From contig NZ_JALGBZ010000003.1 in the NCBI RefSeq assembly GCF_023757625.1, positions 186,001 through 250,000 on the forward strand: a stretch of 64,000 bases of DNA, written 5' to 3'. Below the pieces are notes generated by a model that was not told where the DNA came from, made no database searches, and was given only the letters and a program-made list of their open reading frames with translations. The position numbers and the translations under genes were made by a program. Positions within the stretch are counted from its first letter, which is position 1. The number at the start of each line of letters is the position of its first letter. The stretch comes from Halomonas sp. S3-1-1 (lineage in GTDB: Bacteria; Pseudomonadota; Gammaproteobacteria; Pseudomonadales; Halomonadaceae). Below are positions 8,055 through 17,129 of the stretch, piece after piece.

Positions 8055-9451
8055 GACTCTCCTCGCTGTCGGCGTAAATAATGACGCAGGAATATGGCAG
8101 TTAGGTTAAGCACCAGCACGATCAGCACCAGCAACAGCGCCGTGGCGTAGACCAGCGGGATCGCTGCCTCGACGTCGTCGCCGTGAAAGGCGCTATCAAA
8201 TAGATGATAGCCAAGGTGCATGAACTTGCGCTCGAGGTGCAGGTAGGGAAACTCCGCGTCCAGCGGCATTTGCGGGGCGAGCTTGGCCACGCCTACCAGC
8301 ATCAGCGGCGCCACCTCGCCGGCGGCGCGGGCCACCGCGAGGATCACGCCGGTCAGCATGGCCGGGGTCGCCATGGGCAGCACGATGCGCGTGAGCATCT
8401 CCAGGCGCGTGGCGCCCAGCGCCACGGCGCCTTCGCGCTGGGCGTCGGGAATGCGCGCGAGCCCCTCTTCGGTCGCCACGATCACCACCGGCAGGGTCAG
8501 AAGCGCCAGCGTCAGCGACGCCCATAAAAGCCCGCCGGTACCGAAGGTAGGCGAGGGCAGGGCGTCGTCGAAAAACCACTGATCGAGCGAGCCGCCCACC
8601 CCATAAACGAACACCCCCAAGCCAAACACGCCGTAAACGATCGAGGGGACGCCGGCGAGGTTGCGCACGCCGATGCGCACTAGCCGGGTCAAGCGGTTCT
8701 GGTGGGCGATCTCGTTGAGATAAACCGCCGCCAGCACGCCAAAGGGGGTCACGATCACCGACATCAGTATCACCATCAACAGCGTGCCGAAAATCGCCGG
8801 CCACACGCCGCCGCCGGTATTCGCCGCCCGCGGGCCTTCGCTGAGAAAGCGCCACACGCCCTGGCCCCAAATCGCGGTTTTTTCCCCTATCGAGAGTGCA
8901 TTCGGCGCCACGAACGTGTTCACCCCGGAAAGCGGCTGAACGAGCCCGCGCCCGCTGGGTGAAAGCAGCACCAGCTCGCCCGAGCGCTCGGAAGGTGGCA
9001 ACGCAAGCAGCTGGCTAATGCGATCAAAAGCCGAGTCGCCGGTGAGGCGCTCGCCGTCGAGCTCCAGCGCGATCAATCGCCCGATGAAGTCCCCCCAGGG
9101 GCTGCGCTCCAGGCGAATCACGTCTGCCGGGGTCGCCGCGCTTACGATCTCGTCAACGCCGACCCAGCGCCAGTCGGCGCCGGTCAGTTCCCGATTGCCG
9201 GTGAAGTAGAGCCGCTCGGTGGCGCTGCCGGTGGGCATCGGCGCCTCGCGCAGCGGCTGGCCGATCATTTGCTCGCCGGAGCGCAGCGTCAGCTCCTCGA
9301 GCGTTGCCGGCCAGAAGTGGCCAAGCCCCTTGACGGTTAAAAGCGTCAGTAGCGTGGCCAGCATGAACAGCGACAGCGCCACGCACCCGGCGCAGAGCCA
9401 GGCCCAGAGCGCGTCGCCGGGCCACCGGCGGCGGTGAGACGTGCGCGACAT
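8051..9451 (-). CDS. pstA: Phosphate ABC transporter permease PstA
   Basis: This is one of the two membrane subunits of the phosphate importer. From ATG 9451 it has 466 residues, far longer than the roughly 300 of Escherichia coli PstA. The extra length is a periplasmic N-terminal insert after the first membrane segment (about residues 55-210), a form known in pseudomonads and relatives. The permease core has the EAA-like loop ([25 protein letters not shown], in two overlapping parts). The start overlaps the pstC stop as TGATG, so the open frame further upstream is not part of the gene. Confidence 0.92.
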   Translation of the reverse strand: MSRTSHRRRWPGDALWAWLCAGCVALSLFMLATLLTLLTVKGLGHFWPATLEELTLRSGEQMIGQPLREAPMPTGSATERLYFTGNRELTGADWRWVGVDEIVSAATPADVIRLERSPWGDFIGRLIALELDGERLTGDSAFDRISQLLALPPSERSGELVLLSPSGRGLVQPLSGVNTFVAPNALSIGEKTAIWGQGVWRFLSEGPRAANTGGGVWPAIFGTLLMVILMSVIVTPFGVLAAVYLNEIAHQNRLTRLVRIGVRNLAGVPSIVYGVFGLGVFVYGVGGSLDQWFFDDALPSPTFGTGGLLWASLTLALLTLPVVIVATEEGLARIPDAQREGAVALGATRLEMLTRIVLPMATPAMLTGVILAVARAAGEVAPLMLVGVAKLAPQMPLDAEFPYLHLERKFMHLGYHLFDSAFHGDDVEAAIPLVYATALLLVLIVLVLNLTAIFLRHYLRRQRGES

Positions 9452-10560
9452 CAGGCGCCTCCCAGCCGCTGATAGCGGCGGCGCAGGCGCTGGCGGACGA
9501 CCTCGGCCAGGGTGTTGACCAAAAAGGTGAAGAGAAACAGTACCAGCGCCGCGAGGATCAAGAGGTGATAGGTCTGACTGTCCGGCGGCGCCTCGGGAAG
9601 CTCGATGGCGATCGCCGCGGAAAACGAGCGTAGACCCTCGAAGGGGCTGGCGCTCATCAGCGCGGCGTTGCTGCTCGCCATCAGCACGATCATGGTCTCG
9701 CCCACGGCGCGTCCGGCGCCGATCATTACCGCCGAGAAAATGCCCGGCCCGGCCATTGGCAGCGCCACTTTCCAAAGCGCCTGCCAGCGGCTGGCGCCGA
9801 GCGCTTGGGCGCCTTCCATCAGCGGTTTGGGAATATCGTAAAGCGCGTCCTCGGCCAGCGAATAGACGCTCGGGATGATCGCAAAGCCCATCGCCAGCCC
9901 GACGATCAGCGTGTTGCGAGTGGTGTAGTCGATGCCAAAGCGCCGATCCAGAAACGTGGCCAGGTCGCTACCCAGCCACTGCTGCTCCAAAATCGGCGCC
10001 GCCCAAAGCACCAGCGCCGCCGTGGCGGCAATCCAGGGCAGCAGCCAAAGCCCCGCGCTTTCAAGCGACAGCGCCCGGCGCAGCGCCTTCGGCGCCAGGT
10101 GCCATAGAATGCCCGCAAGACCCGCCGACAGCGGCAGCCACAGTAACAGCGCAAGGGTGCTTGCGAGATGACGCTCGACCCAGGGCGCCAGCACCAGCCC
10201 GGCGACGAACCCGATTACCACGCCGGGCACCGCTTCCATCAGCTCGAGACTCGGTTTGATGCGCGCGCGCAGCCGGTCGGTCATGAACAGCGCAGAAAAA
10301 ATCGCCGCGCCCAGCGCCACCGGCACCGCCAGTACCAGCGCGGCGATGGCCGCCTTGAGCGTACCCCAAGCCAGGGGCGAAAGCTTCTCCAGCGAAAGCG
10401 TGTCGAAATGGGTCAGAAGCGGCAGCGTCTCCCACACCAGAAACACGCCGATGGCAAGAATCGCTAGCAGCACGCCGATACCCGCTGCGGTGATCAAGCC
10501 GGTGGCGATTCGATCCTTGAGCGTTCGAAGCGACGAGGGGGCCGGGGAAGGTGGCGTCAT
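9451..10560 (-). CDS. pstC: Phosphate ABC transporter permease PstC
   Basis: This is the second membrane subunit of the phosphate importer. The permease core contains ALGASRWQALWKVALPMAGP (the cytoplasmic coupling loop) and the regular hydrophobic segments. ATG 10560 (MTPPSPAPS) is chosen, giving 369 residues. An in-frame ATG at 10617 would add 19 residues, but it lies only 11 bases from the Pho box at 10628-10654, where a transcript made from that site would barely have begun. A transcript from pstS could still use the upstream ATG. The stop overlaps pstA. Confidence 0.9.
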   Translation of the reverse strand: MTPPSPAPSSLRTLKDRIATGLITAAGIGVLLAILAIGVFLVWETLPLLTHFDTLSLEKLSPLAWGTLKAAIAALVLAVPVALGAAIFSALFMTDRLRARIKPSLELMEAVPGVVIGFVAGLVLAPWVERHLASTLALLLWLPLSAGLAGILWHLAPKALRRALSLESAGLWLLPWIAATAALVLWAAPILEQQWLGSDLATFLDRRFGIDYTTRNTLIVGLAMGFAIIPSVYSLAEDALYDIPKPLMEGAQALGASRWQALWKVALPMAGPGIFSAVMIGAGRAVGETMIVLMASSNAALMSASPFEGLRSFSAAIAIELPEAPPDSQTYHLLILAALVLFLFTFLVNTLAEVVRQRLRRRYQRLGGA

Positions 10561-10627
10561 AACGACATCATAAAAGGGAGCAAGAGGGTATCGGTATGCC
10601 AACGAGGCATCCGCCATTGACTAGCGT

Positions 10628-10654
10628 AGGTCATTTTCATGTCAGTTTTGTGAC
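10628..10654 (-). promoter_or_regulatory. Pho box inside the 3' end of pstS, facing pstC
   Basis: Read on the minus strand, TGTCAC-AAAAC-TGACAT-GAAAA-TGACCT gives three half-sites in 11-base register. The first is perfect and the others have one or two mismatches. It covers the last codons of pstS and would serve an internal promoter for pstCAB-phoU. Confidence 0.55.
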
Positions 10655-11589
10655 ACCTCGAGCGCTTCGTCCGCCAAGGGCACGAACCCCGCCGCGCGCA
10701 CGATCTGCTGGCCCTCATCGGACAGGATCAGTTCGATGAAGGCGCGCTCGGCGGGCGGCAGCGGCGTGCCCGGCGCCGCGTTTACGTACAGGTATAAATT
10801 GCGCGCCAGCGGATACTCGCCGCTTTGAATCGTCTCCGGGGTCGGGTCGATGGCCTCGCCTTCGGCGTTGATCAGGGCCAGCGCGCGAACCATCGGTGTC
10901 AGGTGATGATAGCCGCTGTAGCCCATGGCATTCGGCGCGCTGCCCACGGCGGCGATGACCGCCGAGGAGCCAGGGTATTCGCTGATGTCTGCGCGAAAGC
11001 GCCCGCCACACAGCGCGCGCTGGCGAAACAGATCGAACGTGCCGGAGGCCTGGTTGCGCCCGTGCAGCGCCACGTGACCAAAGGGCCAGTCGAGCGGCGG
11101 GGGGAGGTCGTCCCAGCGGCGAATCGGCGCCTCGCCGCCGCAGGCCAGCGTACTGGAGAAAAGGGCGTCCAGGGTTTGCCGCGTGATCGCGCGCAGCGGA
11201 TTGTGGCGATGCACCACCACCACCAGCGCGTCCCGGGCGACACGAAGCTCCCGGGGCGGGTAACCGTAGCGGTGCTCGAAGCGTTCGCGCTCGGCGCGGC
11301 TCAGCGGGCGCGACATCGGCGCTAGGCGCGTGGTACCCGCCACCAGCGCCGCCGCGGCAATGGAGGAGCCGCCGGCCTGTAGCTGCATGGTGATGCCCGG
11401 ATGGCGCGCGGCCAGCGCCTCCCCCCAGCGCAGCACCAGGCTCGCCATGGTGTCCGAGCCGGTCGCGCCCAGGGTGCCGGTGATCGGCGCCGCCCAGACA
11501 GCGGGCGTGGCGAGCCACAAAAGCCCGCCCATAAGAAGCGCCGCGACGATCCTGGCGGGCCTGCTCCTGGGACTCTTCAAACGCACCAC
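10642..11589 (-). CDS. pstS: Phosphate-binding periplasmic protein PstS
   Basis: PstS captures phosphate for the Pst importer. It has 315 residues from a GTG start, with a Sec signal peptide (IVAALLMGGLLWLATPAVWA, cleaved before APITG). The mature domain has the phosphate-loop features LGATGSDTM near the N-terminus, GRNQASGTFDLF in the middle, and ISEYPGSSAVIAAV. It belongs to the longer PstS branch of pseudomonads. It is the first gene of the pst operon. No good Pho box was found in the 123 bases upstream, although an internal one is present at its 3' end. Confidence 0.9.
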   Translation of the reverse strand: MVRLKSPRSRPARIVAALLMGGLLWLATPAVWAAPITGTLGATGSDTMASLVLRWGEALAARHPGITMQLQAGGSSIAAAALVAGTTRLAPMSRPLSRAERERFEHRYGYPPRELRVARDALVVVVHRHNPLRAITRQTLDALFSSTLACGGEAPIRRWDDLPPPLDWPFGHVALHGRNQASGTFDLFRQRALCGGRFRADISEYPGSSAVIAAVGSAPNAMGYSGYHHLTPMVRALALINAEGEAIDPTPETIQSGEYPLARNLYLYVNAAPGTPLPPAERAFIELILSDEGQQIVRAAGFVPLADEALEVSQN

Positions 11590-11712
11590 CTCTTGTGATT
11601 AACTGACGCCGTTGAGTAACACATCATCGTTACCCTTTCCTGTTACAAACATACGTCACCACGATATGTCACGCGACATTCGACAACAACAAGCCCTCGA
11701 AGCGACCCGACT

Positions 11713-12138
11713 ATGACACCCCTTGAACACGATCTGGACGACGTGCCCGCCCCGCTTGGGCAGCTCACGTTGAAGCTACTGGCGTCGCGCCAGGATACCA
11801 ATCTTTATGGCGATATCCCCGGCGGCTGGCTGGTCAATCAAATGGACCAGGCCGCGGAGCTTGCCGCCGGGCGAGAGGCCGGCGGGCGCACCGCGACGGT
11901 GGCGATCGAATCGATGGATTTTTTGAGCCCGGTGCGAGTGGGCGCCACCGTCAGCGTTTACACCCAGGTCAAGGAGATCGGCCACAGCTCGATCAAGATC
12001 GACGTCGAGGTGTGGGTGCGTCCGCCCCAGGGGCGTACCCTCGAAGAGCGCCAGAAAGTGACCGAGGCGCGCTTCGTAGTCGTCGCCCTCGATGACAACG
12101 GCCGCATTCGCGCGGTACACGGCGACTCGCACGCTTAA
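11713..12138 (+). CDS. Acyl-CoA thioesterase, hotdog fold (YciA type)
   Basis: The enzyme hydrolyses acyl-CoA thioesters in the cytoplasm. It has 141 residues. The hotdog-fold central helix and active-site region are visible as GDIPGGWLVNQMDQAAELAA, followed by VAIESMDFLSPVRVGATVSV, both characteristic of the YciA/BFIT family. The preferred acyl chain cannot be read from the sequence. It diverges from pstS, with 123 bases between the starts. A bidirectional terminator follows at 12171-12193. Confidence 0.85.
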   Translation: MTPLEHDLDDVPAPLGQLTLKLLASRQDTNLYGDIPGGWLVNQMDQAAELAAGREAGGRTATVAIESMDFLSPVRVGATVSVYTQVKEIGHSSIKIDVEVWVRPPQGRTLEERQKVTEARFVVVALDDNGRIRAVHGDSHA

Positions 12139-12170
12139 CGGTGCGGCTACTTCTGGCGGCAAAAACGATG

Positions 12171-12193
12171 AAAGGGCGCCTGGGGCGCCCTTT
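12171..12193. terminator. Bidirectional terminator hairpin
   Basis: A ten-base perfect stem AAAGGGCGCC / GGCGCCCTTT with loop TGG separates the converging thioesterase gene and the binding-protein gene at 12230. A and T residues flank both sides. Confidence 0.7.
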
Positions 12194-12229
12194 CGCTTGC
12201 ATCATCGATAGAGAAAATAACTTCTCGCG

Positions 12230-13318
12230 CTACGCGCCGATGCTGTCGCGGCCCTTGAAGTAGGCGTACTCGCCGATGTCGCTGAATGGGCGCATCAGCT
12301 GCTGGAACGCGGAGTAGGACTCGTAGACGCGGCGCGACTGTTCGTCGTTTTCGGTCTGAGTCTGAATCACCTCGCGGGTGGCCTCATAAAGCGCCTGCAT
12401 GACGTCGTCCGGGAAGGTGCGAAGCTCGACGCCGTGCTCGTCGACCAGCGTTTCCAGCGCTTGGGCGTTGTGGAAGGCGAACTCGGTGAACATGGCCAGA
12501 TTCGATGCCCGCGCCGCTTCGCGAATGACCGCCTGCAGATCTTCCGGCAGCTCGTTCCAGGCGTCCAGGTTGATGAAGCTCTCGACCAGCGCGCAGGGCT
12601 CGTTCCACACCGTGGTGTAGTAGTAGTCCGCCACCTGGTGCAGGCCGAAGGCCAGGTCGTTGTAGGGGCCGACCCAGTCCGCGGCGTCGAGCACGCCGGT
12701 TTGCAGTGATGTGAAGATTTCCGAGCCCGGCAGGGTCACGGTGCTCACGCCGATGGCATTCATCGCTTCACCGGCAAGACCTGGCAGGCGCAGGCGCAGG
12801 CCCTGCATGTCGTCGAGCGAGTTGATCTCTTTTTTGAACCAGCCGGCCATCTGCGGGCCGGTGTTGCCCACGGCGAAGGGCTTGAGGTTATGGTTGGCAT
12901 ACACCTCGTCCCACAGCTCCTGGCCGCCGCCGTGGTAGATCCAGGCATTCATTTCGGTGGTGGTCATGCCAAACGGCACGGCGGTGAAAAACTGCGACGC
13001 CGCGACCTTGCCGCGCCAGTAGTAGGGCGTGGAGTGGCCCATTTCGGCGGTACCGGCGGAAACCGCGTCGAACACCTCGAGGGCCGGCACCAGCTCGCCG
13101 GCGCCGTGCACGCGAATGCGCATGCGACCGTTGGAAAGCTCCTCCACCCGGCGGGCGAAGTCGTTGGCGCCGGTGCCGAGGGCCGGGAAGTTCTTCGGCC
13201 AGGAGGTGACCATGTCCCAGGTATAGGTTTCCTGAGCCTGGGCGGTACTCACAAAGGGAGCGGCGGCGACACCGGCGGCCCCGAAGCCGGCGGTCTTGAT
13301 AAATTGGCGGCGTTGCAT
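12230..13318 (-). CDS. TRAP-type periplasmic binding protein, TakP-like, no membrane partner nearby
   Basis: This is the solute receptor of a TRAP transporter. ATG 13318 gives 362 residues, starting with a twin-arginine signal MQRRQFIKTAGFGAAG. The mature protein begins near QETYTWDMVTSWPKNFP, the signature of the TakP/DctP branch that binds 2-oxo acids as dimers. The conserved TRAP arginine lies in GLRLRLPG. GGAG precedes the start. No DctQ or DctM gene adjoins it; the neighbours are a thioesterase and uvrD. It must use a membrane unit encoded elsewhere. Ligand prediction is by family only. Confidence 0.85.
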   Translation of the reverse strand: MQRRQFIKTAGFGAAGVAAAPFVSTAQAQETYTWDMVTSWPKNFPALGTGANDFARRVEELSNGRMRIRVHGAGELVPALEVFDAVSAGTAEMGHSTPYYWRGKVAASQFFTAVPFGMTTTEMNAWIYHGGGQELWDEVYANHNLKPFAVGNTGPQMAGWFKKEINSLDDMQGLRLRLPGLAGEAMNAIGVSTVTLPGSEIFTSLQTGVLDAADWVGPYNDLAFGLHQVADYYYTTVWNEPCALVESFINLDAWNELPEDLQAVIREAARASNLAMFTEFAFHNAQALETLVDEHGVELRTFPDDVMQALYEATREVIQTQTENDEQSRRVYESYSAFQQLMRPFSDIGEYAYFKGRDSIGA

Positions 13319-13416
13319 GAAAGAGTTACTCCGACATGAATCGTTTTTATAAGTGCACCTAAGCGCAAGCATCATTAGCGAGTATGCGCCAATCCGCTTT
13401 TATTGGGCAAGTTAGC

Positions 13417-15618
13417 CTAAAGGGGGGTGAGCTTGGCAAAGCCCAGCACCAGCCACTTGTCGCCTTCGCCTTCGAAGCTCACCTGCACCCGCGCCCGCGC
13501 GCCCTGGCCTTCGGCGTTGAGAATCATGCCTTCGCCGAACACCGGGTGGCTAACGCGCTGGCCGATGTGTAGCTCCGGAAGCTCGCCTTCGGACTCGATG
13601 GAGGTTTGGGCGTAGCTGGGGCGCGCTTGCGCGGTCACCGGGCGCGAGACGTGGCCGCGCAGGCGTACCTCTTCCAATAGGTGCGGCGGCAGCTCGCGCA
13701 AAAAGCGCGACGGGCGCGGAAACACTTCCTTGCCGTGCAGCCGCCGCGTTTCGGCGTGCGTCAGGTAGAGCTTCTGCATGGCGCGGGTCACGCCCACATA
13801 GCAAAGCCTGCGTTCTTCTTCCAGGCGCCCCGGTTCTTCGACGGACATCTTGTGCGGAAAAAGCCCCTCTTCGACGCCGGCGATAAACACCACCGGAAAC
13901 TCGAGACCCTTGGCGGAGTGCAGCGTCATCAGTTGGACGCTATCCTCGAACTCCTCGGCTTCGTGGTCGCCGGCGTTGAGCGCGGCCTCGGACAGAAACG
14001 CTTCCAGCGCGGTCATGCCTTCACCGGCTTCCGGGGTCTCGAAGGCGTCGCCCTGGGTGAAGGCCCGCGCCGCGGTGACCAGCTCCTCAAGGTTTTCCAC
14101 CCGCGCCTGGCCTTTCTCGCCGCGCTCGCTCTTGTGATGCTCGATGAGCCCGGTATGGGCGATCACATGATCGATGATCTCATGAAGGGTGAGGCCCGCG
14201 GCGTCGTTGTCGAGCTGCTCGATCAGGTTGGTGAACGCTTGCACCGCGTTGCCCGCGCGACCTTTCAGCGTACCGTCACCGAGGGCGTCGTGCAGCGCCT
14301 GCCAGAGCGACACGCTTTCAAGGCGCGCGCGGTGGCGCACGATTTCGACGGTGCGCGTGCCGATGCCGCGGGTGGGCACGTTGATCACCCGCTCCAGCGA
14401 AGCGTCGTCGTCGCGGTTGAGCAGCAGGCGCAGGTACGCTAGGGCGTTTTTGATCTCGAGGCGCTCGTAGAAGCGGTGGCCGCCGTAGATGCGGTACGGC
14501 ATGCCCTGGCGGATCAGCGTCTCCTCGATCAGCCGCGACTGGGCATTGGAGCGGTACAAAATCGCCACGTCGCGCCGGTTCACGCCTTCATCGACGCGCT
14601 CCTTGATGGTATCGACGATGTAGCGCGCCTCTTCCAGGTCGTTGAAGCCGGCGTAGACCGAGATCGGCTCGCCTTCGACGCCGTCGGTCCAGAGATTCTT
14701 GCCCATGCGCTCGCTGTTGTGGCTGATCAAGGCGTTGGCCGCGTCGAGAATAGCGCTGGTGGAGCGGTAGTTCTGCTCTAGTCTCACGGTTTTGGTTTGC
14801 GGAAACTCGTCCTCGAAGCGGCGGATGTTCTCGATCTTCGCCCCGCGCCAGCCGTAGATCGACTGGTCGTCGTCGCCCACCGCAGTCATCGGCGTCTGCA
14901 TGCCGGTCAGAAGCTTGAGCCAGGCGTACTGCAGCGTGTTAGTGTCCTGAAACTCGTCGACCAGCACGTGGCCGAAGCGCTCGCGGTAGTGGTTCAAAAG
15001 CGCCGGATTGTCGCGCAGAAGCTCCAGGCTTCGCAGCAGAAGCTCGCCGAAATCGACCAGGCCACCACGTTCGCAGGTGAACTGGTAGCGCTCGTAGAGC
15101 TCGACCATCTGGCCGAGATAGCCGTCGCCGTCGACGTTGACCTGATGCGGTCGGAGCCCCTCTTCCTTGCAGCCGGAAATGAAGCCCTGCACCTGGCGCG
15201 GCGGAAAGCGCTCGTCGTCGACGTTGTAATCTTTCAATAGCCGCTTGACCAAGCGCAGCTGGTCGTCGGAATCGATGATCTGGAAGTTCTGGGGGAGCTT
15301 GGCATCCTGCCAGTGGGTGCGCAGAAGTCGGTGGGCGATGGAGTGGAAGGTGCCCACCCAGACGTGGCGCATCGAGATGCCCAAGAGCGCCTCGAGGCGG
15401 GTGCGCATCTCGCGCGCGGCCTTGTTGGTAAACGTCACGGCGAGCAGCGCGTAGGGCGAGAGGCCTTCGGCCTGCATCAGCCAGGCGATGCGATGCACCA
15501 GCACCCGGGTCTTGCCCGAGCCCGCGCCGGCGAGCACCAGAAGGTTGCCCTGGGGGGCGCTGACCGCCTCGCGCTGAGCAGGGTTGAGCTGATCGAGAAT
15601 CGCCGTTACGTCATCCAT
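13417..15618 (-). CDS. uvrD: DNA helicase II UvrD
   Basis: UvrD unwinds DNA in mismatch and nucleotide-excision repair. It has 733 residues, the normal length. The superfamily 1A motifs appear in order: QREAVSAPQG (Q motif), GAGSGKTRVL (Walker A), VDEFQDTN (motif II), GDDDQSIYGWRGA (motif III), LEQNYRS (motif IV), LMTLHSAKGLEF (motif V) and VGVTRAMQKL (motif VI). The C-terminal tail contains a Tudor-like segment (IGQRVSHPVFGEGMIL). It appears to be a single-gene unit. Confidence 0.96.
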   Translation of the reverse strand: MDDVTAILDQLNPAQREAVSAPQGNLLVLAGAGSGKTRVLVHRIAWLMQAEGLSPYALLAVTFTNKAAREMRTRLEALLGISMRHVWVGTFHSIAHRLLRTHWQDAKLPQNFQIIDSDDQLRLVKRLLKDYNVDDERFPPRQVQGFISGCKEEGLRPHQVNVDGDGYLGQMVELYERYQFTCERGGLVDFGELLLRSLELLRDNPALLNHYRERFGHVLVDEFQDTNTLQYAWLKLLTGMQTPMTAVGDDDQSIYGWRGAKIENIRRFEDEFPQTKTVRLEQNYRSTSAILDAANALISHNSERMGKNLWTDGVEGEPISVYAGFNDLEEARYIVDTIKERVDEGVNRRDVAILYRSNAQSRLIEETLIRQGMPYRIYGGHRFYERLEIKNALAYLRLLLNRDDDASLERVINVPTRGIGTRTVEIVRHRARLESVSLWQALHDALGDGTLKGRAGNAVQAFTNLIEQLDNDAAGLTLHEIIDHVIAHTGLIEHHKSERGEKGQARVENLEELVTAARAFTQGDAFETPEAGEGMTALEAFLSEAALNAGDHEAEEFEDSVQLMTLHSAKGLEFPVVFIAGVEEGLFPHKMSVEEPGRLEEERRLCYVGVTRAMQKLYLTHAETRRLHGKEVFPRPSRFLRELPPHLLEEVRLRGHVSRPVTAQARPSYAQTSIESEGELPELHIGQRVSHPVFGEGMILNAEGQGARARVQVSFEGEGDKWLVLGFAKLTPL

Positions 15619-15703
15619 GGTCGCCGCTGCCGGTTTGCAAATGGGCGGCTAGTTTAGCACAGCCCCGCCACTGGACGACCATACAGTGGCGCGGGCAGTT
15701 TGC

Positions 15704-16558
15704 TCAGCCCTCTTCCGGGTAGCGCAGCGTATTCAGGCTCTTCTTCACCGCCTTCAACTGTTCGGCGAGCTTCGGCCCGCGGGTTTTGGCAACGCCGACG
15801 GCCAGCACGTCGATCAGCACCAGATGCGCGATGCGCGAGCTCAAGGGCGTGTAGATCTCGGTGTCCTCGTGAACGTCGATGTAAAGCGGCAGGCTTACCT
15901 CGTCTGCCAGCGGCGACTCACTCGGGCAGAGCCCGATCACCGTAGCGCCGGCCTCGCGCGCCAGGCGTACGCTCGCCACCAGCGCCCGGGTGCGCCCGGT
16001 CTGCGAGATCGCCACCACTACGTCGCCTTCCTGCAAGGTGACCGCGGACATGTTCTGCATGTGCGGATCGGCGTAGGCCGAGGTCGAGATCTGCAGACGA
16101 AAGAACTTGTGCTGGGCATCGAACGCCACCGCCCCGGAAGCGCCGAAGCCGTAGAACTCCACCCGGTTGGCCATCGCGAGTGCATTCACTGCCTTACCCA
16201 GCGCGTCGTTGTCGAGCCGGTCGCGCACCGACAGAAGCGTTCCCACGGTGGAGTCGAAAATGCTGTGGGAGAACTCCGCCACCGAGTCGCTATCGTTCAT
16301 CGAGAACTGGGCGAACTGGCTGCCCGAGGCGAGCATCTGCGCCAGTTGAAGCTTGAAGTCCTGAAAGCCGTTGCAGCCCAGCGCCCGGCAAAAGCGCACC
16401 ACCGTAGGCTCGCTGACGCCCGCTTCGGTGGCGAGATCCACGATGCGCATGTGGATCACTTCGTCAGGGTTTCGCAGCACGAACCGGGCGACCTTTTGCT
16501 CGGAGCGGCGAAAGTGCTCCATGCGGCGTCTCATTTCATCGAACAGGGCGCGACTCAC
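15704..16558 (-). CDS. hexR: HexR, RpiR-family regulator of central carbon metabolism
   Basis: HexR represses glucose-catabolism genes and responds to 2-keto-3-deoxy-6-phosphogluconate. It has 284 residues. The N-terminal HTH_6 domain has its recognition helix near VSEPTVVRFCRALG (about 48-62). The C-terminal SIS domain (about 125-265) has YGFGASGAVAFDAQHKF and AISQTGRTRAL. Many stretches match remembered pseudomonad HexR (DPHMQNMSAVTL, EDTEIYTPLSSRIAHLV). Its usual targets zwf, pgl and edd are not in this window. Confidence 0.88.
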   Translation of the reverse strand: MSRALFDEMRRRMEHFRRSEQKVARFVLRNPDEVIHMRIVDLATEAGVSEPTVVRFCRALGCNGFQDFKLQLAQMLASGSQFAQFSMNDSDSVAEFSHSIFDSTVGTLLSVRDRLDNDALGKAVNALAMANRVEFYGFGASGAVAFDAQHKFFRLQISTSAYADPHMQNMSAVTLQEGDVVVAISQTGRTRALVASVRLAREAGATVIGLCPSESPLADEVSLPLYIDVHEDTEIYTPLSSRIAHLVLIDVLAVGVAKTRGPKLAEQLKAVKKSLNTLRYPEEG

Positions 16559-16811
16559 GGTGAGCTCCTTGATAGTCAGGGCACGGCCTGGTGCCGTTGG
16601 CGTTTGCGACAGTATGCCTGAACCCGGTGCGCTGCGCGCCCCGGCTCATTAGGCTAATTGATAGCGTTTAAAGGCCGTTGGCCTCTTTCTTCCTGAGCCG
16701 TCATCATTTTGTCAAGTAGGTTATAGTAATAAGTGTCGTGCCGCACTGCATCATTGCTTTCGCCGTCACGGATGCAGGTGGACAAGTGCTTATTCACCCA
16801 AGGGAGCATCG

Positions 16812-17033
16812 ATGATGAAAAACGTCGAACGACTGACGTCGCTTAAAAACGAGCTGCTCGATATATTCATGGGAATGGAAGTCGACGAACACACCAAACG
16901 CCGCCAAAGCGCCGCCCAGCGCAACTTGCGCGCCCGACGCGGCATCGAGCTGCATCGCGAATCACAGAAGCTGTCGCGCGCGATCGCCCCGCTGGCGGAC
17001 GACGAGGAGTTCCCGCCTAGCGCGCTCCATTGA
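16812..17033 (+). CDS. Small charged protein, unknown function
   Basis: This protein of 73 residues is not recognised with confidence. It diverges from hexR. It has a basic helical middle (KRRQSAAQRNLRARRGIELHR in part) and an acidic tail, with no signal peptide or membrane segment. It bears a weak resemblance to short charged proteins of the PA3496 type. The ribosome site is GGGAG at about 16801-16805. ATG 16812 and the adjacent ATG 16815 are both possible starts. The 253 bases between it and hexR showed no clear motif. Confidence 0.6.
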   Translation: MMKNVERLTSLKNELLDIFMGMEVDEHTKRRQSAAQRNLRARRGIELHRESQKLSRAIAPLADDEEFPPSALH

Positions 17034-17074
17034 GCCTCGGCCGATCGAAACATCGCCGCGTTAACGCGCGGCCA

Positions 17075-17102
17075 TAAAAAAGGCCCTGCCATTGGCAGGG
17101 CC
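17075..17102 (-). terminator. Rho-independent terminator after the sodium-dependent transporter
   Basis: A nine-base perfect stem GGCCCTGCC / GGCAGGGCC with a three-base loop is followed on the minus strand by a run of seven T. It ends transcripts of the gene at 17130-18473. Confidence 0.85.
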
Positions 17103-17129
17103 CTGAGCTGGTCAAAACATCGCCGCGGT

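Noticed and set aside
11590-11712. Pho box upstream of pstS
   Set aside because: TGTTAC, CGTCAC and TGTCAC occur here but at 13-base steps and on the strand facing away from pstS. This does not fit the 11-base PhoB register.
13319-13375. 19-residue N-terminal extension of the TakP-like receptor
   Set aside because: The twin-arginine signal begins exactly at ATG 13318 with a GGAG ribosome site, so the earlier start is not used.
16559-16811. HexR operator in the hexR upstream region
   Set aside because: No good match to the remembered TGTARTTTAATTACA-like consensus was found; TTATAGTAATAA is too weak.
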